Below, piece by piece: positions 51,933 to 61,185 of a stretch of 64,000 nucleotides of DNA (positions within the stretch are counted from its first letter, which is position 1; each line of letters begins with the position of its first letter). Under the pieces are notes generated by a model that saw only the letters and a list, made by a program, of their open reading frames with translations, searched no databases and had not been told where the DNA came from. The stretch is taken from NCBI RefSeq assembly GCF_003628125.1, contig NZ_RBZU01000005.1:372001-436000 (forward strand), read 5' to 3'. This stretch comes from Pararobbsia silviterrae. Lineage in GTDB: Bacteria; Pseudomonadota; Gammaproteobacteria; Burkholderiales; Burkholderiaceae. The position numbers and the translations under genes are program-made.

Positions 51933-54332
51933 ATGACGACGCCGGTTCGTCGCATCGTCCACGCTTCAACCCGCACGGTCGCGTATGCGCTCGCGGGGCT
52001 CGTGCTGCTGGTCGCGATGGTCGTCATCGTGTTCGTCACATTCGACTGGAATCGCGCGCGGCCCTGGGTCGACGACAAGGTCTCGGCCGCCATCAGCCGT
52101 CCGTTCGCGATTCACGGCGACCTGCGGCTCGATTGGCGCCGACCGGTCGGCGAGACCGGATGGCGCGCCTGGATCCCCTGGCCACGGTTCTCGGCGAAAC
52201 AGATCACGATCGGCAATCCGGACTGGGCCGCGCATCCGCAGTTCGCGACACTCGACGAGATCGATTTCGAGGTCGAAGTCTTGCCCTTGCTGGCGCGGAG
52301 GATCGTCGTGCCGACGATCGACCTCGTCGCGCCGGCGATCGATCTCGAACGACAGGAGGACGGCACGAACAACTGGACGTTCCGCCTTCCGTCCGACAGC
52401 ACGCCCTCGGAGTGGAAGCTCGACTTGCACGATATCGCGTTCGCGCGCGCCACGATTGCGCTGGCGGACGCCCAACATGCGCTCAAGCTCGACGCTTCGG
52501 TCGATACGCTCGGACAGCCGGTCCCGATCGGCGAAGCGATACGCGAACAGTCGCAGGCGTCGCACGCGCACTCGGCCGAAGTGCTCGGCGCGAAAGGCGC
52601 GGCCAAGCTCGCCGATCAAGCCTCCGCGGCGTCGGCGGCCGAAGGTCCGCTCGGCGCATCGTCGGCTCAGGCCGTGGCGTCGAGCGCGGAGGTCGGGACC
52701 GCGAGTGCGGCCGCGGCATCGTCTGCCGCGGCGGCGCAATCCTCGGACGCCACGGCGGCAAAGGGGCCGATGCCGGACTCCGCGGCCGACGCGGGCCCCG
52801 GCGAGACGCACGAGCGTAGCGGCCAACGCCGAAACGGCGAACCGGTCTACGCACTCGCATGGACTGTGCGGGGCACGTACAAGAAAGACGCGGTGCACGG
52901 CGAGGGCAAACTCGGCGGCATTCTGGCTTTGCAGGACGCGCGGCGTCCGTATCCGATCGCCGTCGATCTCGCGATCGGTGACACGCGGATCGCGCTCGTC
53001 GGTACGCTCAGCGATCCCGCGCATCTCGCCGCGCTCGATCTGAGGCTCTGGCTACAAGGCCGCAGCATCGCGCGGCTTTACGACATCACGGGCGTCGCGC
53101 TGCCCGAAACGCCGCCGTACGCGACCGACGGCCATCTGATCGCGCGGCTCCAGGGCGAACCGCTGTTTCGCTATGAGGATTTCACGGGCCGCATCGGCGG
53201 GTCGGACATCAACGGCACGCTCGTCTATCGGCATCAGTCGCCGCGGCCGATGCTGACCGGCACGCTCGTCTCCAATCTGCTCCAGTTCTCGGACCTCGGA
53301 CCGCTGGTCGGCGCGGACTCGCGCGCGAGCCGGCTCCAGCGCGGCGACACGACCTCGCAGCCGGTCGGCAAGGTGCTGCCCGTCGAGGCGTTCCATACGG
53401 ATCGCTGGAAAACGCTCGATGCCGACGTCCGCTTCACGGGGCGCAGGATCATCCGCAGCGCGGCGCTGCCGATCAACGATCTTTACGCGCATTTGCTGCT
53501 CGACGACGGCGTCCTCACGCTCGATCCGCTGCGTTTCGGCGTGGCGGGCGGCTCGATCGCGGGCACGTTGCACCTCGACGGTTCGGCCGATCCGCTCGCG
53601 GGCCGGTTCGCGATCGAAGCGCGCCATCTGCGGCTCAAACAACTGTTTCCGACGTTCGAACCGATGAAAACGAGCCTCGGGGAAGTCAACGGCGACGCCG
53701 CGCTATCGGCCACGGGCAACTCGCCCGCGCGTCTGGCGGCCACCTCGAACGGCGAGGTCAAGGTCCTCGTCAACGACGGCCAGATCAGCAATACGCTGCT
53801 CGAAGCGGCCGGCCTCAATGTCGCGAATGTCGTCTACGACAAGGTGTTCGGTGACAAGACGACACATATCCAGTGCGCGGCGGCGGATCTCGTATTTACG
53901 AACGGCACGGTCGATCCGCGCGTATTCGCGCTCGACACGGACGACGCGCTGATCAACGTCGACGGCAAGGTCGACCTTCGCGACGAGGTGCTCGACCTGA
54001 CGATCCACCCGCATACGAAGGGCTTCCGTGTCTTCTCGTTGCGCTCGCCGCTCTATGTCGGCGGGACGTTCGCAAAGCCGAAGGTCGGCGTCGACATTCC
54101 GATGCTCGCGTTGCGCGGCGGTGCGGTGGTCGGTCTCGCCTTGCTGAATCCGTTCGCGGCGCTGATTCCTTTACTTGCGCCGAGCAACGTCGGCGACTCG
54201 CCGTGCGCGCAGATGTTCGCGCGGATGCGGACTGCGCCGAGCGCACCGCCGCCCGGCGTGACCGAGCCGCCGCCGGGCAAGGGCAAGGCGGGCAATGCAT
54301 CGGCGGCCCTCCCGCGCGCCGCCGGCCGCTAA
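51933..54332 (+). CDS. AsmA-family inner-membrane protein
   Basis: From the ATG at 51933 (AAGGA 9 bases upstream) the product is 799 residues. A single transmembrane helix (about 15-37) is followed by a long periplasmic beta-rich region. The N-terminal AsmA domain ([22 protein letters not shown]) and the C-terminal repeat-like [25 protein letters not shown] and [19 protein letters not shown] are typical. These proteins are thought to move phospholipids between inner and outer membranes. Residues about 195-290 are an Ala/Ser-rich insertion, probably disordered. A Pro/Gly-rich tail ends the protein. Other members exist in the genome as a rule, so redundancy is likely. Confidence 0.87.
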   Translation: MTTPVRRIVHASTRTVAYALAGLVLLVAMVVIVFVTFDWNRARPWVDDKVSAAISRPFAIHGDLRLDWRRPVGETGWRAWIPWPRFSAKQITIGNPDWAAHPQFATLDEIDFEVEVLPLLARRIVVPTIDLVAPAIDLERQEDGTNNWTFRLPSDSTPSEWKLDLHDIAFARATIALADAQHALKLDASVDTLGQPVPIGEAIREQSQASHAHSAEVLGAKGAAKLADQASAASAAEGPLGASSAQAVASSAEVGTASAAAASSAAAAQSSDATAAKGPMPDSAADAGPGETHERSGQRRNGEPVYALAWTVRGTYKKDAVHGEGKLGGILALQDARRPYPIAVDLAIGDTRIALVGTLSDPAHLAALDLRLWLQGRSIARLYDITGVALPETPPYATDGHLIARLQGEPLFRYEDFTGRIGGSDINGTLVYRHQSPRPMLTGTLVSNLLQFSDLGPLVGADSRASRLQRGDTTSQPVGKVLPVEAFHTDRWKTLDADVRFTGRRIIRSAALPINDLYAHLLLDDGVLTLDPLRFGVAGGSIAGTLHLDGSADPLAGRFAIEARHLRLKQLFPTFEPMKTSLGEVNGDAALSATGNSPARLAATSNGEVKVLVNDGQISNTLLEAAGLNVANVVYDKVFGDKTTHIQCAAADLVFTNGTVDPRVFALDTDDALINVDGKVDLRDEVLDLTIHPHTKGFRVFSLRSPLYVGGTFAKPKVGVDIPMLALRGGAVVGLALLNPFAALIPLLAPSNVGDSPCAQMFARMRTAPSAPPPGVTEPPPGKGKAGNASAALPRAAGR

Positions 54333-54538
54333 TCCTCGAGCCGCAAGCCTACTTTGATCGAGACCTGCCAGAACGCCACTTTGCCTTGCTCGATGCTGCC
54401 GCGTGTTTCGACGACTTCGAACCAATGTAAATGGCGCAATGTCTTGCTCGCTTTCGCGATCGCGGTTTGAACCGCGTCCTCGATCGAGTGCGCGGACGAA
54501 CCGGTGATTTCGATGGATTTATAAACATGTTCACTCAT
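54329..54538 (-). CDS. Dodecin, flavin-binding protein
   Basis: The product is 69 residues, the normal size. Twelve copies form a hollow sphere that binds flavin (and sometimes CoA). The family signature [19 protein letters not shown] begins it, and [19 protein letters not shown] contains the Trp that stacks on the flavin. AGGAGAC precedes the ATG. It converges on the asmA-like gene, with a 4-bp overlap of the stops. Its 5' neighbour, the GntR gene, diverges from it across about 260 bp that hold nothing else I can identify. Confidence 0.95.
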   Translation of the reverse strand: MSEHVYKSIEITGSSAHSIEDAVQTAIAKASKTLRHLHWFEVVETRGSIEQGKVAFWQVSIKVGLRLED

Positions 54539-54801
54539 GACGATGTCTCCTATTGAGTGATGCGCTTGAACGCGCGTTTGAGCGTGCGCGGCTCACGCAC
54601 GCCGGAAGCGGCCATGGGCACCGCATTCGGCTTTTCGCCGCACGGCGCGTGCCGCATTCGGCACGGCCGATCGGTAAAAAGGGCGAGCGCGACGTCGGAT
54701 TTATGTCTTTTTGTGTATTTCTCGATTTCGCGAATGTTCATGCCCGGCTATGCTTACGCCCAACGCTTCTCGCCGAAAATCCTCGCCGGTACCGCTTCAA
54801 T

Positions 54802-55560
54802 ATGAGTAAAGCTGAAAATACGTCCACTGTCGCGCAGGTGGCCGATCGCCTCGCGATGAATATCGTCGGGGGTCAATACGGCGAAATTCTTCCGCCGCAG
54901 GAAGAACTCGCACTGAACTTCGGCGTGAGCCGCACGTTGATGCGCGAGGCGCTGTCGATGCTGCTCGTCAAGGGCATGCTCGAAATGCGGCCGCGGCTCG
55001 GCACGCGCATCCTGCCCGAGCGCGACTGGAAGATTTTCAACAAGGACGTCATCGACTGGTGTTTCGCGGCGACGCCCGATCAGGAATTCCTGCGCGATCT
55101 GCTCGATTTGCGCGCGGTGATCGAGCCGCGTGCCGCCGCGCTCGCCGCCGAGCGCGCGACCCCCGCCGAGAAAGCCGCGTTGCGCGCGGCGATCAACGGG
55201 ATGCACGCGTGGCCGTCGACGAGCCGCGAATTTTCGGCGCACGACCTCGATCTGCACGTCGGCATCATTCGCGCGAGCCACAACCAGCTTTTCATCCAGC
55301 TCGAAATCATCGTGCGCGCGTCGATCGCAACGATGATCCAGATCGTGAGCCCGAATCCGGGGATCACGCTCGCCGCGGTCAACGCGCACGAGCGCGTCGT
55401 CAAGGCGATCGAGGCCGGCGACCCGGTCGAAGCCGACGCCGCGATGCGGGCGCTCGTCGACCGTGCCGCCAACAATATCGAGGAACGGCTCGGCATCGAC
55501 GTCCAGCGCTGGGATCCCGAGGCGGCGCATGCCGCACGCCAGATCCCGCAGGACAACTGA
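54802..55560 (+). CDS. GntR-family transcriptional regulator, FadR subfamily
   Basis: The product is 252 residues. The N-terminal winged helix has QVADRLAMNIVGGQYGEIL and FGVSRTLMREALSMLLVKG. The C-terminal FCD domain begins near residue 85; HDLDLHVGIIRASHN and NAHERVVKAIEAGD hold the likely metal- or ligand-binding His residues. The segment DWKIFNKDVIDWCFAATPD resembles the sugar-acid regulators DgoR, KdgR and LgoR more than the FadR fatty-acid group. No sugar-acid genes adjoin it, so its target is unknown. The start at 54802 has a weak ribosome site. Confidence 0.85.
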   Translation: MSKAENTSTVAQVADRLAMNIVGGQYGEILPPQEELALNFGVSRTLMREALSMLLVKGMLEMRPRLGTRILPERDWKIFNKDVIDWCFAATPDQEFLRDLLDLRAVIEPRAAALAAERATPAEKAALRAAINGMHAWPSTSREFSAHDLDLHVGIIRASHNQLFIQLEIIVRASIATMIQIVSPNPGITLAAVNAHERVVKAIEAGDPVEADAAMRALVDRAANNIEERLGIDVQRWDPEAAHAARQIPQDN

Positions 55561-55643
55561 GACCGCGCTGCGGCGCGGGTCCGAATCGCGCATGGCGAAT
55601 CGGGGCGACTTCGAGACCGAATCAGGGACGAATCAGGATCACA

Positions 55644-56060
55644 TCAGGGTGCGTCGTCGGGCGCCGACGGCGCGAGTTGTCCCGTGCTGCCCGACGCGCC
55701 GAACTCCGACAGGATGCGCTTGCGCGCCGAACTCGCGAAAATCAGGAATCCGAGCCCGTTCAACTCATACCAATACCCGCCGCTTTCGAGGCCGTGAATC
55801 GACTGTTCAAGCGCGTGTTCGATCGAGTCGAGGCAGGCGCGGCGGAGTTCGGCGATTTCCGGATAAGGGGGCTGCGCGCCGCGAACCGGGCAGAGCAGGA
55901 CATCGAGCCCGGGCAGGATATGCGCGTAGAGCACCGGTTCGTCATGGGCGCGGGCGCGCGCGAGCTTCGAATTGAGCTGGCCAAAGGGCTCGCAGCGCTT
56001 GACGGCGAGCCAATAACTGTCGCCGGCGCTCTCGCGCCGACGCTTGTTCGGGATCGACAT
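55644..56060 (-). CDS. Conserved-looking small protein, unknown function
   Basis: From the ATG at 56060 the product is 138 residues with no signal peptide or transmembrane helix. A second, upstream ATG in frame (56075) is possible. It contains DSYWLAVKRCEPFGQLNSKL, AHILPGLDVLLCPVRG and LESGGYWYELNGLGFLIFASS, three segments with regular hydrophobic spacing. The codon use and two-strand-plus-helix pattern suggest a real cytosolic protein. I cannot name a family. It lies between the GntR gene, with which it converges, and the second kinase cluster, from which it diverges. Confidence 0.6.
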   Translation of the reverse strand: MSIPNKRRRESAGDSYWLAVKRCEPFGQLNSKLARARAHDEPVLYAHILPGLDVLLCPVRGAQPPYPEIAELRRACLDSIEHALEQSIHGLESGGYWYELNGLGFLIFASSARKRILSEFGASGSTGQLAPSAPDDAP

Positions 56061-56280
56061 TGCTGGACCTCGCACCGGCAGAGAACGAGAACACCATCAG
56101 GCCCGCATCGGGCGGGCGCCACGTCACCGGTTCTTTATAGCACAAGCAAAATCGCGTCGAGTGCGAATGTATTGGGGCGCGTACGCTCCTCGATACGCGC
56201 GCACGCACCGGACCCGACCCCTTCATTGATCTCTTGAAGGCCATTGCCGATAATCTGTCATCCTCCGGTCAATCGCCTGC

Positions 56281-58170
56281 ATGAATCTACTGACGAAAGG
56301 TCTGCTGCTGATTGCCATTCCGAGCGTGCTCGAACTCGGCGTGCTCGCGTTACTGCTCGACAAGCAGCAAGACGCGACACGTACCGAAGTCTGGGAATTG
56401 CACAGCCGTCAGGTCATCGACCAGGCCGCCACGCTGCTCGATCCCTTGCTGCGTGAATCGTCGCTCGTCTATGGCGCGGCGGTCACGGGATCGGCGAAGG
56501 CGTTACGCGATCCGGGCCCGTGGAGCGATTTCGATCGCCGGCTCACGAGTCTCTCGGCGCTTGTCGCGGATGACCCGCTCCAGCTCGCGCGGCTTAGCAC
56601 GGTCGGCGCGCTGGCGAAGCAATATCGCGCGTGGGTGGCGGGTTATGCGGCGCGCGTCGGCGCGCATGCGTCGAGTTCGCCCGCATCGATGCTGCGCGCG
56701 GCGAACGAAGGCGATGCGGTGCTCGACCGCATGCGTACGTCGATCAACGGCTTTAGCGCCGAGGAAGATGCGCTGCACGATAGCCGCGGGCGCACGCTCG
56801 AGCATTTGCGCGATCTCCAGAAGTCCGGATTGATCCTGGCCGCGATCGGTTCGATCCTGATCACCGTGTTGTCGGCCTATTTGTTCACGCGCCATATCAG
56901 CCTGCGACTCTCGGCGCTCGGCGACAACGCGCAGCGGGTCGCCGACGGACGGACGCTCTCACGCCCGATGTCGGGCAAGGACGAGATCGCAACGCTCGAT
57001 GCGATCGTCCACGACACGAGCGTGCGGCTGAACACCGTCGAACGCGAGCATCGCGAGTTGTCGGGCGAGTTGCGCGAGCGCGGCGCTCAGCTTGTCGAGG
57101 TCAATCAGCATTTGATCGCGCAGACGAGCGAAAACGAGACCTTCGTCTATGGCGTCTCGCATGATCTGCGCTCGCCGCTCGTGAATCTTCAGGGCTTCTC
57201 GAAGGAGTTGCGCGTATCGAGCGCGAATCTGCGCGAACAGATCGCGACGTCGTCGATGACCGACGCGCAACGCGCCCGCGTCGCGCATCTCGTCGAGGGC
57301 GATTTCGCCGAGTCGCTGCATTTTCTGCAGAATGCGGTCACGCGGGCGGCCAATATCGTCGATGCGCTGCTGCGCCTGTCGCGCGTCGGCCGTCTCGACT
57401 ATCAATGGCGGCAGGTCCGCGTCGACGCGATCGTCGAGCGCGTCGTCAACTCGATGCGCCAGACCATGCGGGAACGCAACGCGGAGATCATCGTGCATCC
57501 GCTGCCCTCGGTCTGGGGCGACGAAACGACGATCGAGCAGATTTTCGCGAACCTCATCGGCAACGCGCTGAACTACCTCGACCGGCAGCGGCCGGGCCGT
57601 ATCGAGATCGGTGTCCAGATCGCGCCGATCGTATCGGGCGGCCGTCCGCCCTCGGCGGCGCACGCACGCGGATACCCGGGCGCGCTCGACGACCCGCATG
57701 TGGCCACATCGGCCGCCGAACGCGAAACATCGCCCGCGGAGGGGCGCGGCGCGCCCGAGCGCGATTCGGAATCCGACTCAGGGCCCAATTCGGCGCTCGA
57801 TTCGCCCCGTCGGCTGACTCACGTGTTCTATGTAAGCGATAATGGCCTCGGCATCCCCGCCGCGTATTTGCCGAAGATGTTTAACGCATTTCAACGATTG
57901 CACGGCAATGTCGCGAAGGGCGAGGGGATCGGCCTGGCGCTCGTGCGCCGTATGGTCGAGCGACACGGCGGCCGCGTATGGCTCGAATCGCGCGAGAATG
58001 TGGGGTCGACGTTCTTCGTCGAGTTGCCCGCCGAGGCGCCGCGCGATCCATCGGCAGTGCGACGCATCGCGACGCCCGACGCGACGGCGCCCGACGCAAC
58101 GGCGCCCGACGCTTCGCACGCGCCCGGCGTCGGCGATCCGGGGCGCGCGGGCGGTGTCGGTACGGCTTAA
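56281..58170 (+). CDS. Membrane sensor histidine kinase (CHASE3-like periplasmic domain, HAMP, HK)
   Basis: The product is 629 residues. A first transmembrane helix at about 5-25, a periplasmic all-helical CHASE3-like sensor (about 28-178), a second helix at 181-201 and a HAMP domain lead to the kinase. H294 is in VYGVSHDLRSPLVNL, a phytochrome-type HisKA. The HATPase has IGNALNYLD and DNGLGIPAAYLPKMF, but about 50 extra residues, Ser/Glu/Pro-rich, are inserted between these motifs (residues about 445-510). The C-terminus has repeated ATAPD units from a 15-bp repeat. Its signal is unknown. It begins the second relay module. Confidence 0.87.
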   Translation: MNLLTKGLLLIAIPSVLELGVLALLLDKQQDATRTEVWELHSRQVIDQAATLLDPLLRESSLVYGAAVTGSAKALRDPGPWSDFDRRLTSLSALVADDPLQLARLSTVGALAKQYRAWVAGYAARVGAHASSSPASMLRAANEGDAVLDRMRTSINGFSAEEDALHDSRGRTLEHLRDLQKSGLILAAIGSILITVLSAYLFTRHISLRLSALGDNAQRVADGRTLSRPMSGKDEIATLDAIVHDTSVRLNTVEREHRELSGELRERGAQLVEVNQHLIAQTSENETFVYGVSHDLRSPLVNLQGFSKELRVSSANLREQIATSSMTDAQRARVAHLVEGDFAESLHFLQNAVTRAANIVDALLRLSRVGRLDYQWRQVRVDAIVERVVNSMRQTMRERNAEIIVHPLPSVWGDETTIEQIFANLIGNALNYLDRQRPGRIEIGVQIAPIVSGGRPPSAAHARGYPGALDDPHVATSAAERETSPAEGRGAPERDSESDSGPNSALDSPRRLTHVFYVSDNGLGIPAAYLPKMFNAFQRLHGNVAKGEGIGLALVRRMVERHGGRVWLESRENVGSTFFVELPAEAPRDPSAVRRIATPDATAPDATAPDASHAPGVGDPGRAGGVGTA

Positions 58171-58189
58171 TCCACCTGAGGAACGATTC

Positions 58190-58639
58190 ATGAAGAACGG
58201 CGAGACGGTCGGTATCATCCTGATCGAGGACGATGACGGACACGCGACGCTTGTCGAGCGCAATCTGCGCCGCGCCGGCATTACGAACGGTTTTACGCGA
58301 TTCGCGGATGGTCAGGAGGCGCTCGACTGGTTTTTCAACGATCCCGTCCATCCCGATGGCCGGCCGCTCTCGAACGTCGTCGTACTGCTCGATCTCAAGA
58401 TGCCGCGCATCGACGGCATCGAGGTGCTGCGCCGGCTCAAGGCTGCGCCCAGCACGGCGGCGCTGCCCGTCATTGTGTTGACGACGACTGACGACCCGCG
58501 CGAGATCGAGCGCTGCTACGAGCTCGGCTGCAATGTCTACGTGACCAAACCCGTCGAGTACGATGCGTTCATCGAGGCCGTGCGACGTCTGGGATTCTTC
58601 CTTCAGGTCGTCAAGCTTCCCCAGCCCGTGCGCCCCTGA
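58190..58639 (+). CDS. Single-domain response regulator, Rcp1-like
   Basis: The product is 149 residues, a receiver only, with phospho-acceptor D68 in VLLDLKMPRIDG, acidic residues in LIEDDDGH and Lys in VTKPVEYDAF. It starts 19 bp after the kinase gene, behind GAGGAA. Its sequence is closely like the regulator beside bphP (46-kb region), and its gene order is the same, so both are probably duplicates. It probably receives phosphate from the kinase upstream and acts by protein binding. Confidence 0.92.
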   Translation: MKNGETVGIILIEDDDGHATLVERNLRRAGITNGFTRFADGQEALDWFFNDPVHPDGRPLSNVVVLLDLKMPRIDGIEVLRRLKAAPSTAALPVIVLTTTDDPREIERCYELGCNVYVTKPVEYDAFIEAVRRLGFFLQVVKLPQPVRP

Positions 58640-58687
58640 ACGCGCATCGCCCCGTCTCCCACCGACCCGAGCCGCCCGAGCGAGCGT

Positions 58688-60328
58688 GTGATCCAGACCG
58701 ACGCCACCTTGACCGCCGCCCCGCATGGCATGGCCCATGTGCTGATGCTCGACGACGATGCCGGCCTGCTCGAACTCGCCCGGCGCATCCTCGCGCGTGC
58801 CGGACATCGGGTCAGCGCGGTCGCCGACTCCGACTCGGCCTATGCGATCGTGCGAGACGATCGGCCCGATCTGCTGCTGATCGACTATCAGCTCGGCGGC
58901 CCCGAGACCGGGCTCGAGTTCTTCCGCCGCGTCGTCGATCATCTGCGCCCGATGCCGGCCATCCTGCTGACCGGATTCACGGACGAGTCGCGCGTGATCG
59001 AAGCGTTGCGCGCGGGGGTCGCCGATGTCGTACCGAAGACCGGTGCGTTTCTCGACTATCTGCCCGAAGCCGTCGCGCGCGTGCTCGACCAGACGCGCCT
59101 GCGCGAGGCGCTCGCCCAGGCCGAACTGCTGCGCGCGCGCGAGGACGAGCGCGAACGGCTGCTCGCCTCGGAGCAGGTTGCGCGCCATGCGGCCGAGGAG
59201 GCCAATCGCGCGAAGGATCGGTTTCTCGCAATGCTCTCGCATGAACTCCGCACGCCGCTATCGCCCGTGCTCGCGACCGCGACGATGCTCGAACGCATCG
59301 AGGGCTTGCCCGAACATGTGCGCGCGGATGTGCGGCTCATCAAACGCAATATCGAACTCGAAGCACGGCTCATCGACGATCTGCTCGACCTCACGCGCGT
59401 CGCGAACGGCAAGCTGCTGCTCGCGCTCGAATCCGTCGACGTTCATGAAACGATCGGCGACGTGCTCGCGCTGTTTCGCGACGAGATCGACCGCAAGTGT
59501 CTGACCGTGACGACCGACTTCGCCGCGCGCCGTCACTGGGTCACGGCCGATCGCGCGCGGCTTCAGCAGATGCTCTGGAATCTGTTGCGCAATGCGGCCA
59601 AGTTCACGCCCGAGGCGGGCGCGGTGACGTTGCGCACACGCGAGGCCGCGCCGTCGGCGCGCGGCGAGGCCATCGAGATCGAAGTCGAGGACACGGGCAT
59701 CGGGATCGAGCCCGAACGCCTGCCGAAGTTGTTCAACGCGTTCGAGCAGGGCTCGGACGCCATCTCGCGCACGTTTGGCGGTCTCGGGCTTGGCCTCGCG
59801 ATCACGCGCGCGCTTGCGGATGCGCACGGCGGCCGCGTCGTCGCGTTCAGCGAAGGCACGGGGCGCGGCGCGCGCTTCACGCTGAGACTGCCGCTCGCGC
59901 CGGAGCCCCTGACCATGCATCACACCGACGACGACCCCGCACAGGCCTCAACCCGTACGCTGCAGATTCTGTTGATCGAGGATCACGAAGACACCGCCGA
60001 AGTCATGACGCGATTGCTCGAGAGCTACGGTCACGACGTGGAGACGTTCGGCCGGCTCGATGACGCACGCGCCGCCTGTGAACGTCGCACGTTCGATCTC
60101 GTGATCAGCGACCTCGGCTTGCCCGACGGCAGCGGGATCGATTTCATTCGCGCGTACCGTTCGCGTTCCGACGCGCCGGCGGCCGCGCTGACGGGTTACG
60201 GCATGGACGACGATATCCAGCGCTGTCTCGACGCGGGGTTTTCCGCGCACCTGACCAAGCCCGTGAGCATCCAGCAACTTGAACAGTTGCTCGCGGATGC
60301 CGCGCTCAGCGCCGCGGCGCGCGGTTGA
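58688..60328 (+). CDS. Hybrid histidine kinase REC-HK-REC
   Basis: The product is 546 residues starting at a GTG (58688); an in-frame ATG 14 codons later is an alternative. A receiver (D66, in LLLIDYQLGGPETG) comes first, then a coiled linker, HisKA with H185 in MLSHELRTPLSPV, and a HATPase with DTGIGIE and GGLGLGLAI. The last receiver has D475 in LVISDLGLPDGSG. No sensor or transmembrane domain is present, so the input must be phosphate or protein contact, probably from the two upstream gene products. Segments such as NIELEARLIDDLLDLT recur in the hybrid kinase of the bphP cluster, showing common descent. Confidence 0.92.
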   Translation: MIQTDATLTAAPHGMAHVLMLDDDAGLLELARRILARAGHRVSAVADSDSAYAIVRDDRPDLLLIDYQLGGPETGLEFFRRVVDHLRPMPAILLTGFTDESRVIEALRAGVADVVPKTGAFLDYLPEAVARVLDQTRLREALAQAELLRAREDERERLLASEQVARHAAEEANRAKDRFLAMLSHELRTPLSPVLATATMLERIEGLPEHVRADVRLIKRNIELEARLIDDLLDLTRVANGKLLLALESVDVHETIGDVLALFRDEIDRKCLTVTTDFAARRHWVTADRARLQQMLWNLLRNAAKFTPEAGAVTLRTREAAPSARGEAIEIEVEDTGIGIEPERLPKLFNAFEQGSDAISRTFGGLGLGLAITRALADAHGGRVVAFSEGTGRGARFTLRLPLAPEPLTMHHTDDDPAQASTRTLQILLIEDHEDTAEVMTRLLESYGHDVETFGRLDDARAACERRTFDLVISDLGLPDGSGIDFIRAYRSRSDAPAAALTGYGMDDDIQRCLDAGFSAHLTKPVSIQQLEQLLADAALSAAARG

Positions 60329-60401
60329 GGGATGCGCGGCCGATCACTGAGGCTGAGACCCGCAGCTGAGACCCGTGGCTGAAAAGCGCGGCCGATAACC
60401 G

Positions 60402-60845
60402 TTACGGACGCGATTTGAGGCTGTCGCGAATCTCGCGCAGCAGCAGCACGTCTTCGGTCGGCGCGGCCGGTGCGGCGGCCGCGGCCGGTGCGGGTTCGCG
60501 CAGCTTGTTGATGAACTTCACCATCAGAAAAATAATGAACGCGAGGATGATGAAGTTGATGACGACGGTGATGAAGCTGCCGTAGCCGAGCGCGGCGATA
60601 CCGGCGGCCTGAAGATCCTTGTACGAGTCCGGGTTGCCCTTGAAGGTCGCGGGGATCTCGCCGAGCCGGACAAACTTGTTCGAGAAATCGAGACCGCCGG
60701 TCACGACGCCGACGATCGGCATGATCAGGTCCTTGACGACCGAGTTCACGATGCCCGAGAACGCGCCGCCGATAATCACGCCGACCGCGAGATCCATGAC
60801 GTTGCCCTTGATCGCAAAGCTCTTGAACTCCTCCAGCATGCTCAT
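60402..60845 (-). CDS. mscL: Large-conductance mechanosensitive channel MscL
   Basis: The product is 147 residues. It opens a large pore when membrane tension rises, releasing solutes on osmotic downshock. The amphipathic N-terminus [31 protein letters not shown] and first pore helix match E. coli MscL. The second helix is [19 protein letters not shown], and the C-terminal helical bundle ends in [11 protein letters not shown] poly-Ala/Pro linker precedes it. The gene converges on the hybrid kinase gene. Confidence 0.96.
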   Translation of the reverse strand: MSMLEEFKSFAIKGNVMDLAVGVIIGGAFSGIVNSVVKDLIMPIVGVVTGGLDFSNKFVRLGEIPATFKGNPDSYKDLQAAGIAALGYGSFITVVINFIILAFIIFLMVKFINKLREPAPAAAAAPAAPTEDVLLLREIRDSLKSRP

Positions 60846-61185
60846 TCGAAACTCCCTGTGTGATAAGACCGATTTAAGACCGATCAGGACCGATTCCTGG
60901 CCGTTCGCCGTCGAGCGAAAACCGCCAACCTGATGTGGTGTTCAGAGTGGAGGATGCCGCGAGTCGCCCGGATAGGCAAATGGGTCTTCGCGCGGGGCGT
61001 CGCGCGCGCCCGGCTGTCGGCGCGCAGCGCACCCGACGGTCCGCCCCGGGCCGTTCGAGCCACGCGCGCGATCCCGGATCGGCGTGGCGTCGGTCAGACG
61101 TCCGGCGGAGTCCGCTGGATAAGGCGTTGCGGGTTATTACAAAAACTGAAAAAATGCGTTACATCGATGCGAAGAGGGCACGGGG
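60846..61185. other. Divergent promoter region of mscL and the LysR gene
   Basis: About 340 bp without a supported gene. Three copies of a GACCGAT motif lie at about 60865-60895, in the likely mscL promoter zone. An AT-rich stretch, TTATTACAAAAACTGAAAAA at 61134-61153, lies just upstream of the LysR gene and probably includes its promoter. Nothing else is evident. Confidence 0.45.

Noticed and set aside
49665-54332. A 1,555-codon open frame on the plus strand running through the EAL gene
   Set aside because: Only the part from 51933 encodes a recognisable AsmA-like protein with a ribosome site. The upstream 750 codons are antisense to the EAL and fetA genes, read as Arg/Asp-rich noise, and are explained by high GC keeping the frame free of stops.
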